Shown here piece by piece: positions 45,622 through 57,100 of a DNA stretch of 64,000 bases. The notes beneath the pieces are model-generated. The model worked only from the letters and a program-made list of their open reading frames with translations, was not told the origin of the DNA and did no database searches. Both the position numbers and the translations under genes were made by a program. Position 1 is the first letter of the stretch. Each line of letters opens with the position of its first letter. The stretch is taken from positions 1,054,001 to 1,118,000 of the forward strand of contig NC_050102.1 of assembly GCF_902167145.1 (NCBI RefSeq). The letters run 5' to 3'. Origin of the DNA: Zea mays. Lineage: Eukaryota; Streptophyta; Magnoliopsida; Poales; Poaceae.

Positions 45622-46499
45622 GTAATTAATTTCAGTCGTGTTTGAACACATGATGCAATGTTTGTTTTCTTGCATTGGTATATATGAAGGACTAGTAGAC
45701 GACACAGTCTTGCTGGAAAGATCTCGATCGCAGTCGTCTCTACCTCTCTAGCCGCGTTCAACCTAAGTTTAAGGGCGGCCGTTTAATTGGAGCGCAGTAA
45801 TCTCATGCACATAATTGTACAAGAATATAATCAGTAGAACGTGAGACTCTTCACACACGCACAAGTCGTACACATTTTGGTCGGCCACACGCATTAGATT
45901 ATATAATATATCTCGGATGGATGCGATGGTTTTTCGTGCATTATTATTGTCCAATCATGCACCGGATGGAGATGTGACTCGGTCTCGGATAGGCAGCAAA
46001 ATAAAATCTGGAGGAGGCCAATGCAAATGCTGCATCAAATCGATGAGCATGCATGGTACAGCGAGCTACACGCCTAGCTAGAGCTAGCTCCTCCTCCTGA
46101 TGATGGTGGTGGTGGTACGGTGGTGGTCGAGCGAGACTTTAGCCGCCGCCAGAGCGAGGTTGACATTCACATTATTTTAGTATATATGTAGTAGCATGCA
46201 TTATATATATATAATGCGTATGTACGTATATGTACACAATACTACTATACTATACAGGAGCATTTCATTCGTTCATTCAGAGTGATGGATTGGAATCGGG
46301 ATTGGACGTCTGCTATGGTGACCAACTAATCAATAGGGGTCCCTGTCCCTGTGGCCTCTGGGTAGTAGCTGGACGGTCGCACGACATGTACTCCTCATCA
46401 ACCCCAGAGAGGGATAGATCGATGGATGGATGCTGCATTTCTCACATAATTTGTTTACAAAAAGAAAGGAACAGAAAATAAAATAAAAGAGACGATCAC
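45622..46499. other. Intergenic DNA without recognised gene
   Basis: Nothing with a coding signature. Includes a GGTGGTGGTGG run near 46105 and an AT-rich stretch at 46170-46215. Confidence 0.3.
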
Positions 46500-47409
46500 C
46501 ATGTTCAATGCGGTTCACTCGTGAACGTATCACCATGTTCGAGTGTAAAATCTTCAATTTCGAGCGTAAAAACCCACGGTTATAAGCGTAAATACCGAGC
46601 TAATGTGAGAGAGGTTGATAACTCCGGTGTGTTGTATTCACGATCCTATTTTTACGGAAGATACGATAGTTATGGAAGTCGCATGCATGCAGTTTCTATT
46701 TTTATGCAGATCCAAAAATTATGGCAGATCATGTGAGTTAACATTGCGTGCGCGCAAATTTTGGTGATATTTTCGTTTCCACTGCACACGCGCAAAAAAA
46801 ATGGATGACATGAATCACGTTGGGCATAAATTCTTATACAAAGTCTCATAAAAATCTACACTGTGTAGCATAATTGATAAAAACCTAATATCGGTCCAAC
46901 TAACAGCTCTTGCGGGAATTAGGGACCATTTTATTGGAGACGTAAAAATTTGGCATTTACAAACATAAGTTATTTGATTTTTATGGTAATTACGAATAAC
47001 ATAAATCAACGAATTTCTTTTTCAATGTGATGCAACAAATCCTTCATTTTTAGTGTAAATAGTACATGTGGTTGACATGAAACACAATAATCGATGGCAT
47101 AACACAGATTGGAGGAGGTAGTCGCTGGAGTACGCCGTTGAGGACACAAGATTGGAGGGAGGTCGTCACTTGAGGCGCCCGAACTACGCCGGATCAGAGG
47201 ATGTCACGTGCGACCTTCGCTGCGTGCACCTCGCACCTTCCGTGGACGCCGCTCGATCCTCGCGCCTCGTGCGGCGCCGTCGCTGCTCGCACATCGAGGG
47301 GCACCACCTTTGTTTGTGGGTTAGGTTGTGCCGCCGTCACTCGGGCCTGAGGTGCGAAGCTGCCGCTCGCCCGGCTCGAGAGCGCTGTCGCCGCTTGCAC
47401 CGCCGCCTT

Positions 47410-48361
47410 CACTAGTAGAAAAAGGCTCAACACCTGCGGGGCGATATATTTTTACAGACGGATCCGGTTATCCACCGACTGTGCTATTTCTAGTGGCGGT
47501 TCCTTAAGAAAACCGCCACTAGAAATCATGTATTTCTACTGGCGGTTCCTTAAGAAAACCGCCAGTAGAAATCCATGATTTGTAGTGGCGGTTTTCTTAA
47601 GGAACCGCCACTAGAAATACGATTTCTAGTGGCAGTTTTCTTAAGGAACCGCCACTAGAAATCATTTTTATCCTTAATTTTTCGAGTTTTTCAAACGACC
47701 TCGTATGACAAAACCATCAAAATAAAAGTTGTAGATCTCTAAAAGTTATGAAACTTTGTAGTTGACAACTTTTTTATTTGAACTCATTTCGGGTCTCAAA
47801 AATTGAATCTAAGTATGTCAAATTTAAAATTCAAAATTTGCAAACTACCTCGGATGAAAAAAGTGTCAAAATAAAAGTTGTAAACTTCAAAAGTTATTTA
47901 ACTTTGTAGTTGACAACTTTTTTATTTGAATTCGTTTAGGGTCTCAAATAAGCAATTTACACTCAAATGGTTGTAATATGTGGAGAAAACAACTACAAAC
48001 TAGACACAAGGCATGCCATAGACGGAGTGATAGTGGAGGGTATGCGCGAGGGTGAGGTCGACGTAGACGGGTGGGGTGGTCCTAATAAAAATAAATTTTT
48101 TTTACTATTTTTAAAATATGTTTTAAGTTTCCTGGAAACGATTTGCACTGACGGTTTTATTACGTCGACCGCCAGTGAAAATGGATTTTCACTGGCGGTT
48201 TTATTACGCCGACCGCCAATGAAAATCGATTTTCACTGGCGGTCTTCAGTTACCCGCCTGTAAAAATGATGATTTTTACTGGCCCCTAGCACTGACGGTT
48301 ACGATAAACGCCACTAAAAATAAGTTTACGACCGCCACTATAAAGCTTCTCTGTACTAGTG
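47410..48361. mobile_element. Non-autonomous CACTA element, 952 bp
   Basis: Ends CACTAGTAGAAAAAGG and, on the other strand, CACTAGTACAGAGAAG. A 3-bp target duplication CTT flanks it (47407-47409 and 48362-48364). Subterminal repeats of a GGCGGTT unit with TTAAGGAACCGCCACTAG inversions fill 47490-47660 and 48140-48340, as in En/Spm-type elements. Two similar blocks with GTAGTTGACAACTTTTTTAT lie in the centre (47690-47830 and 47845-47950). There is no transposase. Confidence 0.92.
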
Positions 48362-48364
48362 CTT

Positions 48365-48526
48365 GGGGAGCCATTGGCAATTTTGCCATTATCATTTGTG
48401 GGCTTCGCCAATATGCCATCGGACCCACAAATCATAGACACAGACGGTCCCACCAGTCATAGACACGGGATGGCATAATAACAGACAGCCAAAATTGAGA
48501 GTGGCAAAATAGCAAATTTCTCGTGC
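48365..48526. mobile_element. Possible MITE beside the CACTA end
   Basis: The start (ATTGGCAATTTTGCCATTATC) resembles the reverse complement of the end (ATTTGCTATTTTGCCACTCTC). CTTGGG occurs on both sides (48362-48367 and 48525-48530), suggesting a 7-9 bp duplication. Boundaries are uncertain. Confidence 0.45.
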
Positions 48527-49188
48527 TTGGGAGTGTCGTCGCCTCTCGCCCGTCTTGGTGTCTCGGGGTCGCCGCCGCTCGCTTGCCTCACAGCCTCGAC
48601 GCCGCTCGTCCTCTGGATCGGGGAGCTGTCATCACTGTGCCTCCAAATATAGGAACCGCCGCTGTGACTCCGGATCGAGAAACCGCCGCCTCCGCACATC
48701 CGGTTCAGCGAGCCTTTGCCGCCACAACCGCAGCCCCGGGGTCCGCCGTCGTCGCGCTCTCTCAAACAACCGCCGTTGTTGCACGCGCAGTCGTCCTAGG
48801 CTCCTGGCTAGATAGATACGTCGTTGAACACTGAGTTAATTTGGGTAGTAAGTAGCTTGATACGTTGATCGAAATTTACGGGTACGGTGTAGTATAGATT
48901 AATTTGGAGGATTCATATATATATCTATCCATGGATTATATTAGAGGAGGCGCATGCCTCAACGTTTGCTAGCGACTCTCCACACATTATATTCGTCGTC
49001 CTAGTAGCGCTAATTATATATATTAATGAGATCTGATGGATGGCGATATCTAACAAATGAAGAAAAAGCTGGAAGCAGCCTAGCTTCGCCGCCGTCCACG
49101 TCGTCTCGTCTTCCTTTTGGAACAAGGTAGGTCCAGGACGTCAGTGTTCACTGCAAGTCACCCCTCCATCTTTCTCTCCCAGCAACCT

Positions 49189-49313
49189 CTATATATATAC
49201 ACCATCCAGGGCTGCACCTTTAGTTGCTCATCATCACCTGCTAGCTTCACCATTCATCAAGTCCATCCGAGAGGCTAACCAAATCGTCTTCCCCTTCATC
49301 GATCACAAGCAGC
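49189..49313 (+). promoter_or_regulatory. Candidate promoter and leader, target unknown
   Basis: A CTATATATATACACC box lies downstream of a pyrimidine-rich CATCTTTCTCTCCCAGC stretch. It is followed about 30 bp later by a C/A-rich leader-like sequence ending AGCAGCAG before GTTCGATC, which could be a splice donor. It might be a distal first exon of the gene at 52076 or an independent non-coding transcript. Inference only. Confidence 0.25.
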
Positions 49314-50883
49314 AGGTTCGATCGATCGACACTAATAATATGAATAGCTCTCTCTCGGTTAAGTTGTTCCTTTTCCCCACCTAGCTATTTGGCTTATTTG
49401 TTCCATCTATCAATCTTTATGCATATATGTTCATAGCAGCTAGCATATATATATGCATGTCTAAAGAGTTTGTAGCTTGTGCATGCAGCATGCATATCCT
49501 CCATCCAGGATCATTGAGATGACGGCCTACCGATCGGCCCATAAGTTTTTTTCTTCAATTTTCTTTTTTCACTCTCAGTTTGTTTCAGGCCGGACGATAT
49601 TCCTTTACTTTTCCCATCATCAAGTAATTAACAAGCTAGGAATGAATATACAGTATATAAAGTACCTATTCGATATCTTACATCTTTGTAATTTTTTCTA
49701 TTTTCTTTTTTTTTTTTGGGTAAACTCGAGATGCATGCTTTAATTCTACTTCGACAAAGTTAGAATATCTTATAATTCGAAACGAAGTCAGTACAACACA
49801 AAGGGCTGAGCTAATAAGATAATTATGCGTCATCCTAGAGATTATATTGGAGGATGATATGTATATATGCAGTTTTATTTATGTTTCCTTTTAAAAAAAC
49901 TGTATGCTAGCTAAACGAACTTCCATCTGCTGAAGGTTTTTAGGAGGAGGAATGGTTTTTCGTTCTGGCCGGCATGCACTATTGCAAGTCAGCGTGCCAA
50001 CAGCCAAGAGATAGCAGAAGGGTTTAAACATTGGTAAAAGAAATAAAAGAACTAACCGAGCCGTATACTTTTTCATTGAGCATGGGATATTTGTGGGTAA
50101 AGTAATTATGTCGGTAATTAGAGGGGGGGGGGTCTAATCTATATTTTTTTAGCTAAACAGGTCAATTTAACTCTACGTAATAACTTTGCTTCAACAAAAA
50201 TGGTGGAGTTGTGAGACCATCTAAGGCCTCCGATTCTTTTGGAACAAAGGAAAATTGAAGGAATTAAAATTCTATTGGAATTTTTTCTAAGTGGCCATTT
50301 GGATTAAAAGACTGAGTTCTTATAAAATTTCTATGGAATGGCCCATTATTGTAGTGAGATTTTGGAGGATTTCTAACATAAGGTTCAACCTCTTGGAAAC
50401 TTTTATTTGTGTCTCTCTTTTCTAATTCTTGTATTCTTCCTATGTTGCATCCAAATGCTCTATTATAATTTTTTCTGTGTTTTTAATTCTTGTATGACTG
50501 TAAGTGTCATAAAACTCTATTGCTACATTTTCCTGTTCCTTTGTTTTTATCAATCCTGCATTCTAAAGAAGGCATGGCATTCTAGGGTTTTGTGGAACTA
50601 ATCTACAATGGAGTTTGTGGAATAGTCTTAAATACTCCATCTGTCCTTAAGTAAATCAATTTCTAGACTTATCTTAAGTCAAACCTTTTTATGTTCCACC
50701 AAATTAACCTACAAAAGAGTTAAATGCTTGAGCAGATTTTGAACTTATCAAGTAATTAATGTGTAATTCAGATTCACAAACTTTGCAAACACATTTTAAA
50801 GTCCCTAAACTTATTAAGTGGTTGACAGCACACCCCTACTCATAAAAATGGTGCATTGCGGGTCTATTTTCTGGAGCATACGG

Positions 50884-51092
50884 ACCACGTGCTATGATTC
50901 ACCATTTAACAAGATCGAAGACCTAAAAGTGAGTTTTCAAAGTTCTTGCAATGGGCCTAATTAAGCTGCATTCTTTGACAAATTCAACCATGTGCTATAT
51001 ATGGTGCACCATTTAACAAGATCAAAGACCTAAAAATGACTTTTCAAAGTTCATACAACGGACCTAAAAGTTGCATTCCTTAACAAATTCAA
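50884..51092 (+). repeat. Two-copy tandem repeat (~103 bp)
   Basis: Copies at 50884-50986 and 50987-51092 share CACCATTTAACAAGATC.AA, GACCTAAAA and GCATTC.TT.ACAAATTCAA. They differ by scattered substitutions. Confidence 0.75.
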
Positions 51093-51941
51093 TTCAAGGG
51101 CCGCACATGCATGCATTTAACTCGCCTACAAATGTCCATTTGTTGTTTCCCCAAGACTTGCTTCCCAATATATATATATATAGTACGTGTCTAGTTAACA
51201 TTATCAGGTAATGTGATGGAATGTTTACATGTATTATTGATTGCTACATATTCATATTTATGGACTATATGACAAAGAATATGTGTCAGTAAGACCAAGC
51301 TACTTCACAGATATTTGAGTGTTCGTAAGACTACTTCATATAGCTTCATAGGAGGAAAAAAAAAATCTTAGTTCACCCCCCTCCCGTTACCAGATAAGAC
51401 AAAGGAAATTAACAAAAAAAAGTTCCCATACCATATCAAATGTTTGGTTTTGTTTTTTTGCTAGGAAGAAATAAATCACTAGAACCTTAGTTTTTAGACT
51501 AGTAATGTGTTCGTATACTAAGATTTTTTTTATGATAGTGCACCTACTAGAAATGCAACTACACAACAGCTAGTTGACCTTGCCTACATCTACAAATAAT
51601 AGTCTCATGCCTGGGGACAGGTCTAACATGCTCTGGCTTGAGCTGCCATGGCCAAAGACAAAAGGACCTTGATCTGGTACTATATATATATTGGCGTATA
51701 TATATGTGCATGCATTATATTTTGTCTTTCTTGTTCCTATACGCATTACATTGGACGTGCATGTGGCACTGACGTTGACGTATACACTGACACGTACCGG
51801 TTGCTTGGAAGGTAAAAGCGTAATATAATAACACGACAAGAATATGCATGCACATCTACATCAATTAATGCACGATAGTTATATTATATATGAACTGTTT
51901 AGATTGTAAAGGTAGCTAGCTCTAGCTACGTACACCATTTA

Positions 51942-51979
51942 TTACACTGTGTTTGTTTTGTTACACTGTGTTTGTTTTG
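51942..51979 (+). repeat. 19-bp perfect tandem duplication in the GA2ox promoter
   Basis: TTACACTGTGTTTGTTTTG occurs twice without spacer, about 55-95 bp upstream of the TATA box at 52035. Confidence 0.85.
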
Positions 51980-52034
51980 GCATGTTTCGTGCATCGTCGT
52001 CGTCGTCATCTTTGACAAGACCGTCCACATATTG

Positions 52035-52042
52035 TATAAATA
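52035..52042 (+). promoter_or_regulatory. TATA box of the gibberellin 2-oxidase
   Basis: TATAAATA lies 41 bp before the first ATG. Initiation about 30 bp downstream would give a very short leader to the 52076 ATG or about 100 nt to the ATG at 52169. Confidence 0.55.
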
Positions 52043-52075
52043 TATAGAGAGAAGAAAGATAGAAATTAAAATAGC

Positions 52076-53227
52076 ATGCATGCTCGATGGCCAACAATGA
52101 TTCGTGACACGGTTGTTGATGATCACAGGTCTTCGTCGATGCAACAATCCTCGGCCGCCTCGATGGCAATGGAGGAAGACGACGACTACGAGCCGCCGTT
52201 GATGGCCACGTACAAGCATCTGTTGGACAGTCACCCGCACCGACAACTGGGCGCCGGCGCCGCGCAAGACGACGAGGATTGCTTCCTCCTCCCGGTGATC
52301 GACCTTTCCAGCCTCCTGCCGCCGGTGCATCATCGCAAGCAGTCATCATCAGCAGCAGCTGCAGAGCAGTGCCGGGCGTCCATCGTGCGCGCCGCCTCCG
52401 AGTGGGGCTTCTTCCAGGTGACCAACCACGGCGTGCCGCAGGTTCTGCTGGACGAGCTGCACCAGGCGCAGGCCGGCGTCTTCCGCCGGCCCTTCCAACT
52501 CAAGGCGCACCAGCCGCTGCTGGACTTCTCGCCGGAGAGCTACCGCTGGGGCACGCCCACCGCCACGTGCCTGGAGCAGCTCTCGTGGTCCGAGGCCTAC
52601 CACATCCCCACAACGACGACCACGACCGGTAACGACGACAAGACCCGGCTAGTGGTCGAGGAGGTGTCGACGGCGATGTCGAAGCTGGCGCAGCGGCTGG
52701 CGGGGATCCTCGTCGCGGAGCTGGGCGAAGACAGCGCGGCGGCGGTGGTGTCGCGGTGCACGCGGAGCACCTGCTTCCTGCGGCTGAACCGGTACCCGCC
52801 GTGCGCGGCGGCGGCCAGCGGCGTCGTCTACGGGCTGTGCCCACACTCGGACAGCGACTTCCTGACCATACTCCACCAGGACGGCGTCGGCGGCCTCCAG
52901 CTCGTCAAGGACGGGCAGTGGGTAGCCGTGAAGCCCAGCCCCGGCGCGCTCATCGTCAATGTGGGCGACCTCCTGCAGGCGTGGAGCAACGACCGGTACC
53001 GGAGCGTCGAGCACCGGGTGATGGCCAGCGCCACGAGGGAGCGGTTCTCCGCCGCCTTCTTCCTGTGCCCCAGCTACGACACGCTCATCCGGCCGCGCTG
53101 CGGCGCCGGCGGACCTCCTCCTCGCTATGAGAGCTTCACCTTCGGGGAGTACCGGAACCAGATCAGGGAGGACGTCAGGCTCACGGGCCGAAAGCTCGGC
53201 CTGCAACGCTTCCGCAAAGCAGAGTAG
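52076..53227 (+). CDS. GA2ox: Gibberellin 2-beta-dioxygenase, C20-GA2ox class
   Basis: Cytosolic Fe(II)/2-oxoglutarate dioxygenase expected to inactivate C20 gibberellin precursors (GA12, GA53) by 2-beta-hydroxylation. Single open frame of 383 codons. The N-terminal DIOX_N part has WGFFQVTNHGVP. The class-specific YRWGTPT...LSWSEAYH block is at 156-176. NRYPPC is at 238-243. Iron ligands are H257 and D259 (HSD) and H313 (VEHRV). The 2-oxoglutarate pair R323/S325 is in RFS. All are present, so the enzyme should be active. The first ATG is given, but the family usually starts with an acidic stretch and a TYKHL block, which fits the ATG at 52169 (352 residues). ATGs at 52139 and 52163 are also possible. 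The coding region lacks introns, whereas I expect introns in many relatives. The product could alternatively be a related dioxygenase, but the class motif argues for GA2ox. Confidence 0.9.
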   Translation: MHARWPTMIRDTVVDDHRSSSMQQSSAASMAMEEDDDYEPPLMATYKHLLDSHPHRQLGAGAAQDDEDCFLLPVIDLSSLLPPVHHRKQSSSAAAAEQCRASIVRAASEWGFFQVTNHGVPQVLLDELHQAQAGVFRRPFQLKAHQPLLDFSPESYRWGTPTATCLEQLSWSEAYHIPTTTTTTGNDDKTRLVVEEVSTAMSKLAQRLAGILVAELGEDSAAAVVSRCTRSTCFLRLNRYPPCAAAASGVVYGLCPHSDSDFLTILHQDGVGGLQLVKDGQWVAVKPSPGALIVNVGDLLQAWSNDRYRSVEHRVMASATRERFSAAFFLCPSYDTLIRPRCGAGGPPPRYESFTFGEYRNQIREDVRLTGRKLGLQRFRKAE

Positions 53228-54104
53228 TGGACTACTATAATGTTGGGCTTCAATATACTTATTTGATAACTACAAGTGACATAGCATATATATAAGTAAG
53301 TATTATGAGCCCAGTAGTCTAAATGGGCCTCTAGAAAAAAATATAGGGTCCTTATTATCTGGTGTATAAACGAACCAACCACCTCAGCTCACACTACCTC
53401 TTGTAATCTTTTAATTAAGCAATTAGATTATTGCTCTCCATGTATATTTGGAAATGGAGAGGATATATGAAGGAATGTACATAGATATGGCTCTAGCTAC
53501 TCTCTGTCTCAGATTATGATAATCGAAAATGCTATGCGTACGACACGGAATGTTCTCACGGCGTGATATAATTAATCTTGAAATATTTCTGGTAGATAGT
53601 TTACGTGGGTATTATCGTGAGTCGTCGCAACGCACGGACAACCGACTAGTAGTGGTTAACGGCCAGTTCCTAATGACATCATGGACAGACATTGGGTCGT
53701 ACGGGAGTCGGACGAGAGTGGTCGTACGTATAGCAGCAGGGTTGTATAATAAATGGATGATGGCCCACCAGTGTTTTGCAATTTTATATTTGTCGTCTTG
53801 CCAAAAAAAAGACATCTAGCTAGTTATATAAATAATATACTTTTTAAGAACATTTCGAATCAGTTGGAACATAAAAATTGTTCATTTTTTGGTGGTTTTG
53901 GACTATGTGGTTTGTTAGGCTTCATGATTGAAGTCCTGTATGTATGTGCCACTGCTCAGGGGAAAGGCCTCTGCTGCTTGAGTGGGCTCAGCACACTATA
54001 TGAAACAGAACAGGCCAGGCCAGGCCCGCCTTCATCAATCATCACTGTACCTTCTAACTGCTCTTTTTTGTTGTTGTTGTTGTTGATCAACCATGCATGA
54101 TTGG
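53228..54104. other. 3' flank of the gibberellin 2-oxidase
   Basis: Starts with the 3' UTR on the plus strand. No clear polyadenylation signal was singled out. The ORFs at 53529-53819 (+), 53612-53815 (-) and 53753-54100 (+) overlap and lack motifs. Confidence 0.35.
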
Positions 54105-57100
54105 TGTGGTCTCTCCTCCTTTACAGCTAATCATGCATGCACTCACTCGTACCGTACGTCACAGGCAGTTGATCAAAAAGGTATCTTGCCCCGTTAATAT
54201 GGAGCTAGCTATTGCCAGGGAAGCATGGCAAAAAGGATGGAATATTCCTAGGATTAGAGAAAACAAACAGCCATGGCACTAAATCCGTACACTATGAAAG
54301 TGTAATTTTTAAGGGTGTGTCGTTATAAATATTTGATTATATAAAAATGACCAAATTTTAGATACTTTGACTGCTTTGTGATTGATTCTTTTATTCTTTC
54401 CTCTCCCCCTGATCCATAAAAAATGACATTCTAGTTTTTTTTAATAAGTCAAACTATCTTAAATTTCACAAATATGTAAAAACTATCATTAATCGTATTA
54501 TCAAATAAATATCATCAAATACAATTCCATAGCACACATATTTTATGTCGAAAAACTATCATTTGTTGTTCTTGTTGTAAGATAAAACTAGGCTGACATA
54601 TTTTCGCGGATGGAGGAAGTATATGAGTTACTCTACATCTTTGTTGATAAATTTCCCATATTTTTTAATTTTTTTGGATAATTCCATCATATAATCCACT
54701 TTTTTTCTAAAACATATTGATAGAATCTAGATGTCTAGAAGAGGGTAGCCTATAAAATTATTCTACAAAAAATAAGTATTAACACTAGAGCCAAAATGGT
54801 GGATGCAAAATCATATACTTACTCTACTTCTAAATAACTCTATGCTAGCTTCTAATCATTCTAGTAGCTTGATAAAAGATTATACAAATAAAATAAGCTA
54901 CTTAATAGTAAAAGATAAACTCGTTTATAATCTATGAAGGCCTAAAAAGATAGATAAAATAAGACAATTATATCTAGTTTTTTATGGGAAAACCCTCTTC
55001 CATTTATGTTCCATATTTTTTTTGACAAGAATGGGATCAAGTTCGAAAAAGTCATGATAAAAAACAAAATCGGGATATGCGAAAATATGCAAACAGACAA
55101 ATATGGACACAAAACCTAAAAAAATAAACAAATACAACATAATATAATATTATCAAGTATGCATACATAAAGTCACAAATGTTGTACATGTATGAATATT
55201 GATATAATATTCACTTTCATTCATGTCATACGTACATGCATATTTGGTGATTAATATGAGTATTAACATAACACAAGAATATGTAATTGTTATGCATTCA
55301 ACACATATATTAAAAATGGGATAAATATGGGTTCATCATGCATTAAAATGGGATATCACAAAAACGGATGGAAAAAACCATATCCCATTTTTGGAAATAC
55401 AAAAACATGATCCACAAATAAGAAAATGACAAGATCAAAATAGAAAATAGGACATGTTGTTCTTGTTCGTTTTCATTGCTAGTGACTCATATGGTAGAAG
55501 ATGGGCCGCATATTTTACAACATGGTGATGATACTATTATTTTTATGGATCATGATTTTGATTAAGCAAAGAATATGAAATTACCTTTTTGTACCTTTGA
55601 ACAATTATCGAGACTTAAAGTTAACTTTCATAAAAGTGAAACCTTTCTCTTTAGTCAAGCCAAAGCATACACACAATACTCATAATTGTTTTCACCTTTG
55701 AATAGTTATCTGATCTTAAAACTAACCTTCATAATAGTGAACTGCTTCTATCAAGCCAAATCATAGACACAACACTCACAATTGTTTGGTAAGTCATGGG
55801 GGACATTTTTTTATCTATGTCAAATTCACGATAACTCCTGTTTTGGTGGAACACAACGCACCAATCCGACTTCAGATCAAAATGCCTAAACCCTATAGCC
55901 TTGGCACCTTGACTCCTCTAGTTATCAACATTATTACTAATCTAGTTGGTCTTGCCAAGAAAGTTAATCTCTGCCCACGAAACAAAAAACACAAACAAGA
56001 GCATGAAAGTATGCATCTCAATAAAAGTGAGATTTTTACAGCCGAAGACGATGATTGTCTGATGATAGATTGATCTAAATAAAAATCTGAACTCTAATAT
56101 GATAGACTCATCCTGATTATATAGTTCAAATAGTGTCCAAGAACCGCTATTTGCATGCTTCTAATGGGCCTACATATTACATAGTCCAACAACACAAATG
56201 AAAATTGATGCAACACCCTGACAAATTTTGATGCTTACTTAATTATTTCAATGATTTTCATTGACTTCGGTAGAATTTTGATGTCAAACAAAAACTATCA
56301 GTCATATTTTGAAATTATCTTTCCACCCATAGGTGGACCATCGAAAATAGAGTTTATACGATCTTCTCCTTTAGAGCTAATCATGCATGCTCATACGTGA
56401 TCAAAAAGTTATCTTGTCCCGTTAATATGGAGCCTATTGTCAGGGATGCTCGACAAAATGTTGGAATATTCCTAGGATTAGAGGAAAGAAACAACTATGC
56501 AACAACTTCTTTAAACTGGCACAATCAATTTCTAGACTCCTTCTAAACTACTTATATTCATAAATTTGACCAACTTTGTAGAATAGAGCTTCAAGTTCAT
56601 GACACTATGAAAGTATATTTTAAGGCGTATCGTTATAAATATTTGATTATATAAATATGACCAAATTTTCTATATTTTTTCTGCTTTGAGACGGAGGGAG
56701 TATCACTCTGTTTGCTCATGCTTATGATTGATTCCTTTTCTTTTCTCCTCCCATCCATAAAAGATGTCATTTCTAGATATTTTTAATAAGTCAAACTATC
56801 TCAAATTTAAAAATATGTAAAAAGTATCATTAATTATATTATCAAATAAATATCATTATATTCATCATCGAATACAATTTCATAGAACACATATTTTGTA
56901 TCATAAAAATATCGAAAATATATTCTCTATAAATTTGGCTAAATTTAAAATAGTTTGGCCTAGGAAAAATTAGCCTTTGTTGTTGTTGTTGATGATTGTG
57001 ATGTAGGATAAAACTAGGGTCACTATGGAGGGAGATATGAGTTACTCTACATCTTTGTCGATAATTTCTCGTGTATTTTTTTTGTTAAATTTTAGATAAT

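Larger units (their letters stand above)
46500..48830 (+). repeat. Second copy of the 61.7-63.8 kb element (partial, interrupted)
   Basis: 46500-47050 is similar to 62270-63300 (shared GAACG..ATC, GAGCGTAAAA, TATAAGCGTAAATACCGAGC and CATGCATGCAGTTTCTATTT blocks). The GC-rich 47180-47409 plus 48527-48830 is similar to 63335-63715 (shared GCCGGATC.GAGGATGTCACG and CCCTCTGGATCGGGGAGC). The copy is split by a CACTA element and a further small insertion. The inverted terminal repeats found at the 61.7-kb copy are not visible here. Confidence 0.65.
48831..51941. other. Intergenic DNA upstream of the gibberellin 2-oxidase
   Basis: No domain-bearing ORF. Contains a possible promoter with leader at 49189-49313, a nine-G run near 50124, an AT-rich block at 50220-50600 whose GGAACAAAGGAAAA start is partly mirrored at its end and may be a decayed hAT-type MITE, a tandem duplication at 50884-51092, and an (AT) run near 51170. 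Confidence 0.35.

Noticed and set aside
48457..48834. Ala/Arg/Pro-rich ORFs on both strands
   Set aside because: GC-rich segment of a repeat that recurs at 63335-63739 with frames not preserved.
52279..53206. Other-frame and antisense ORFs over GA2ox (up to 185 codons)
   Set aside because: High GC in third positions of the true frame creates open shadows. Only the 52076 frame has family motifs.
55786..56073. A 95-codon plus ORF
   Set aside because: It lies in the AT-rich duplicated block. The second copy (57420-57640) has stops and no conserved frame.
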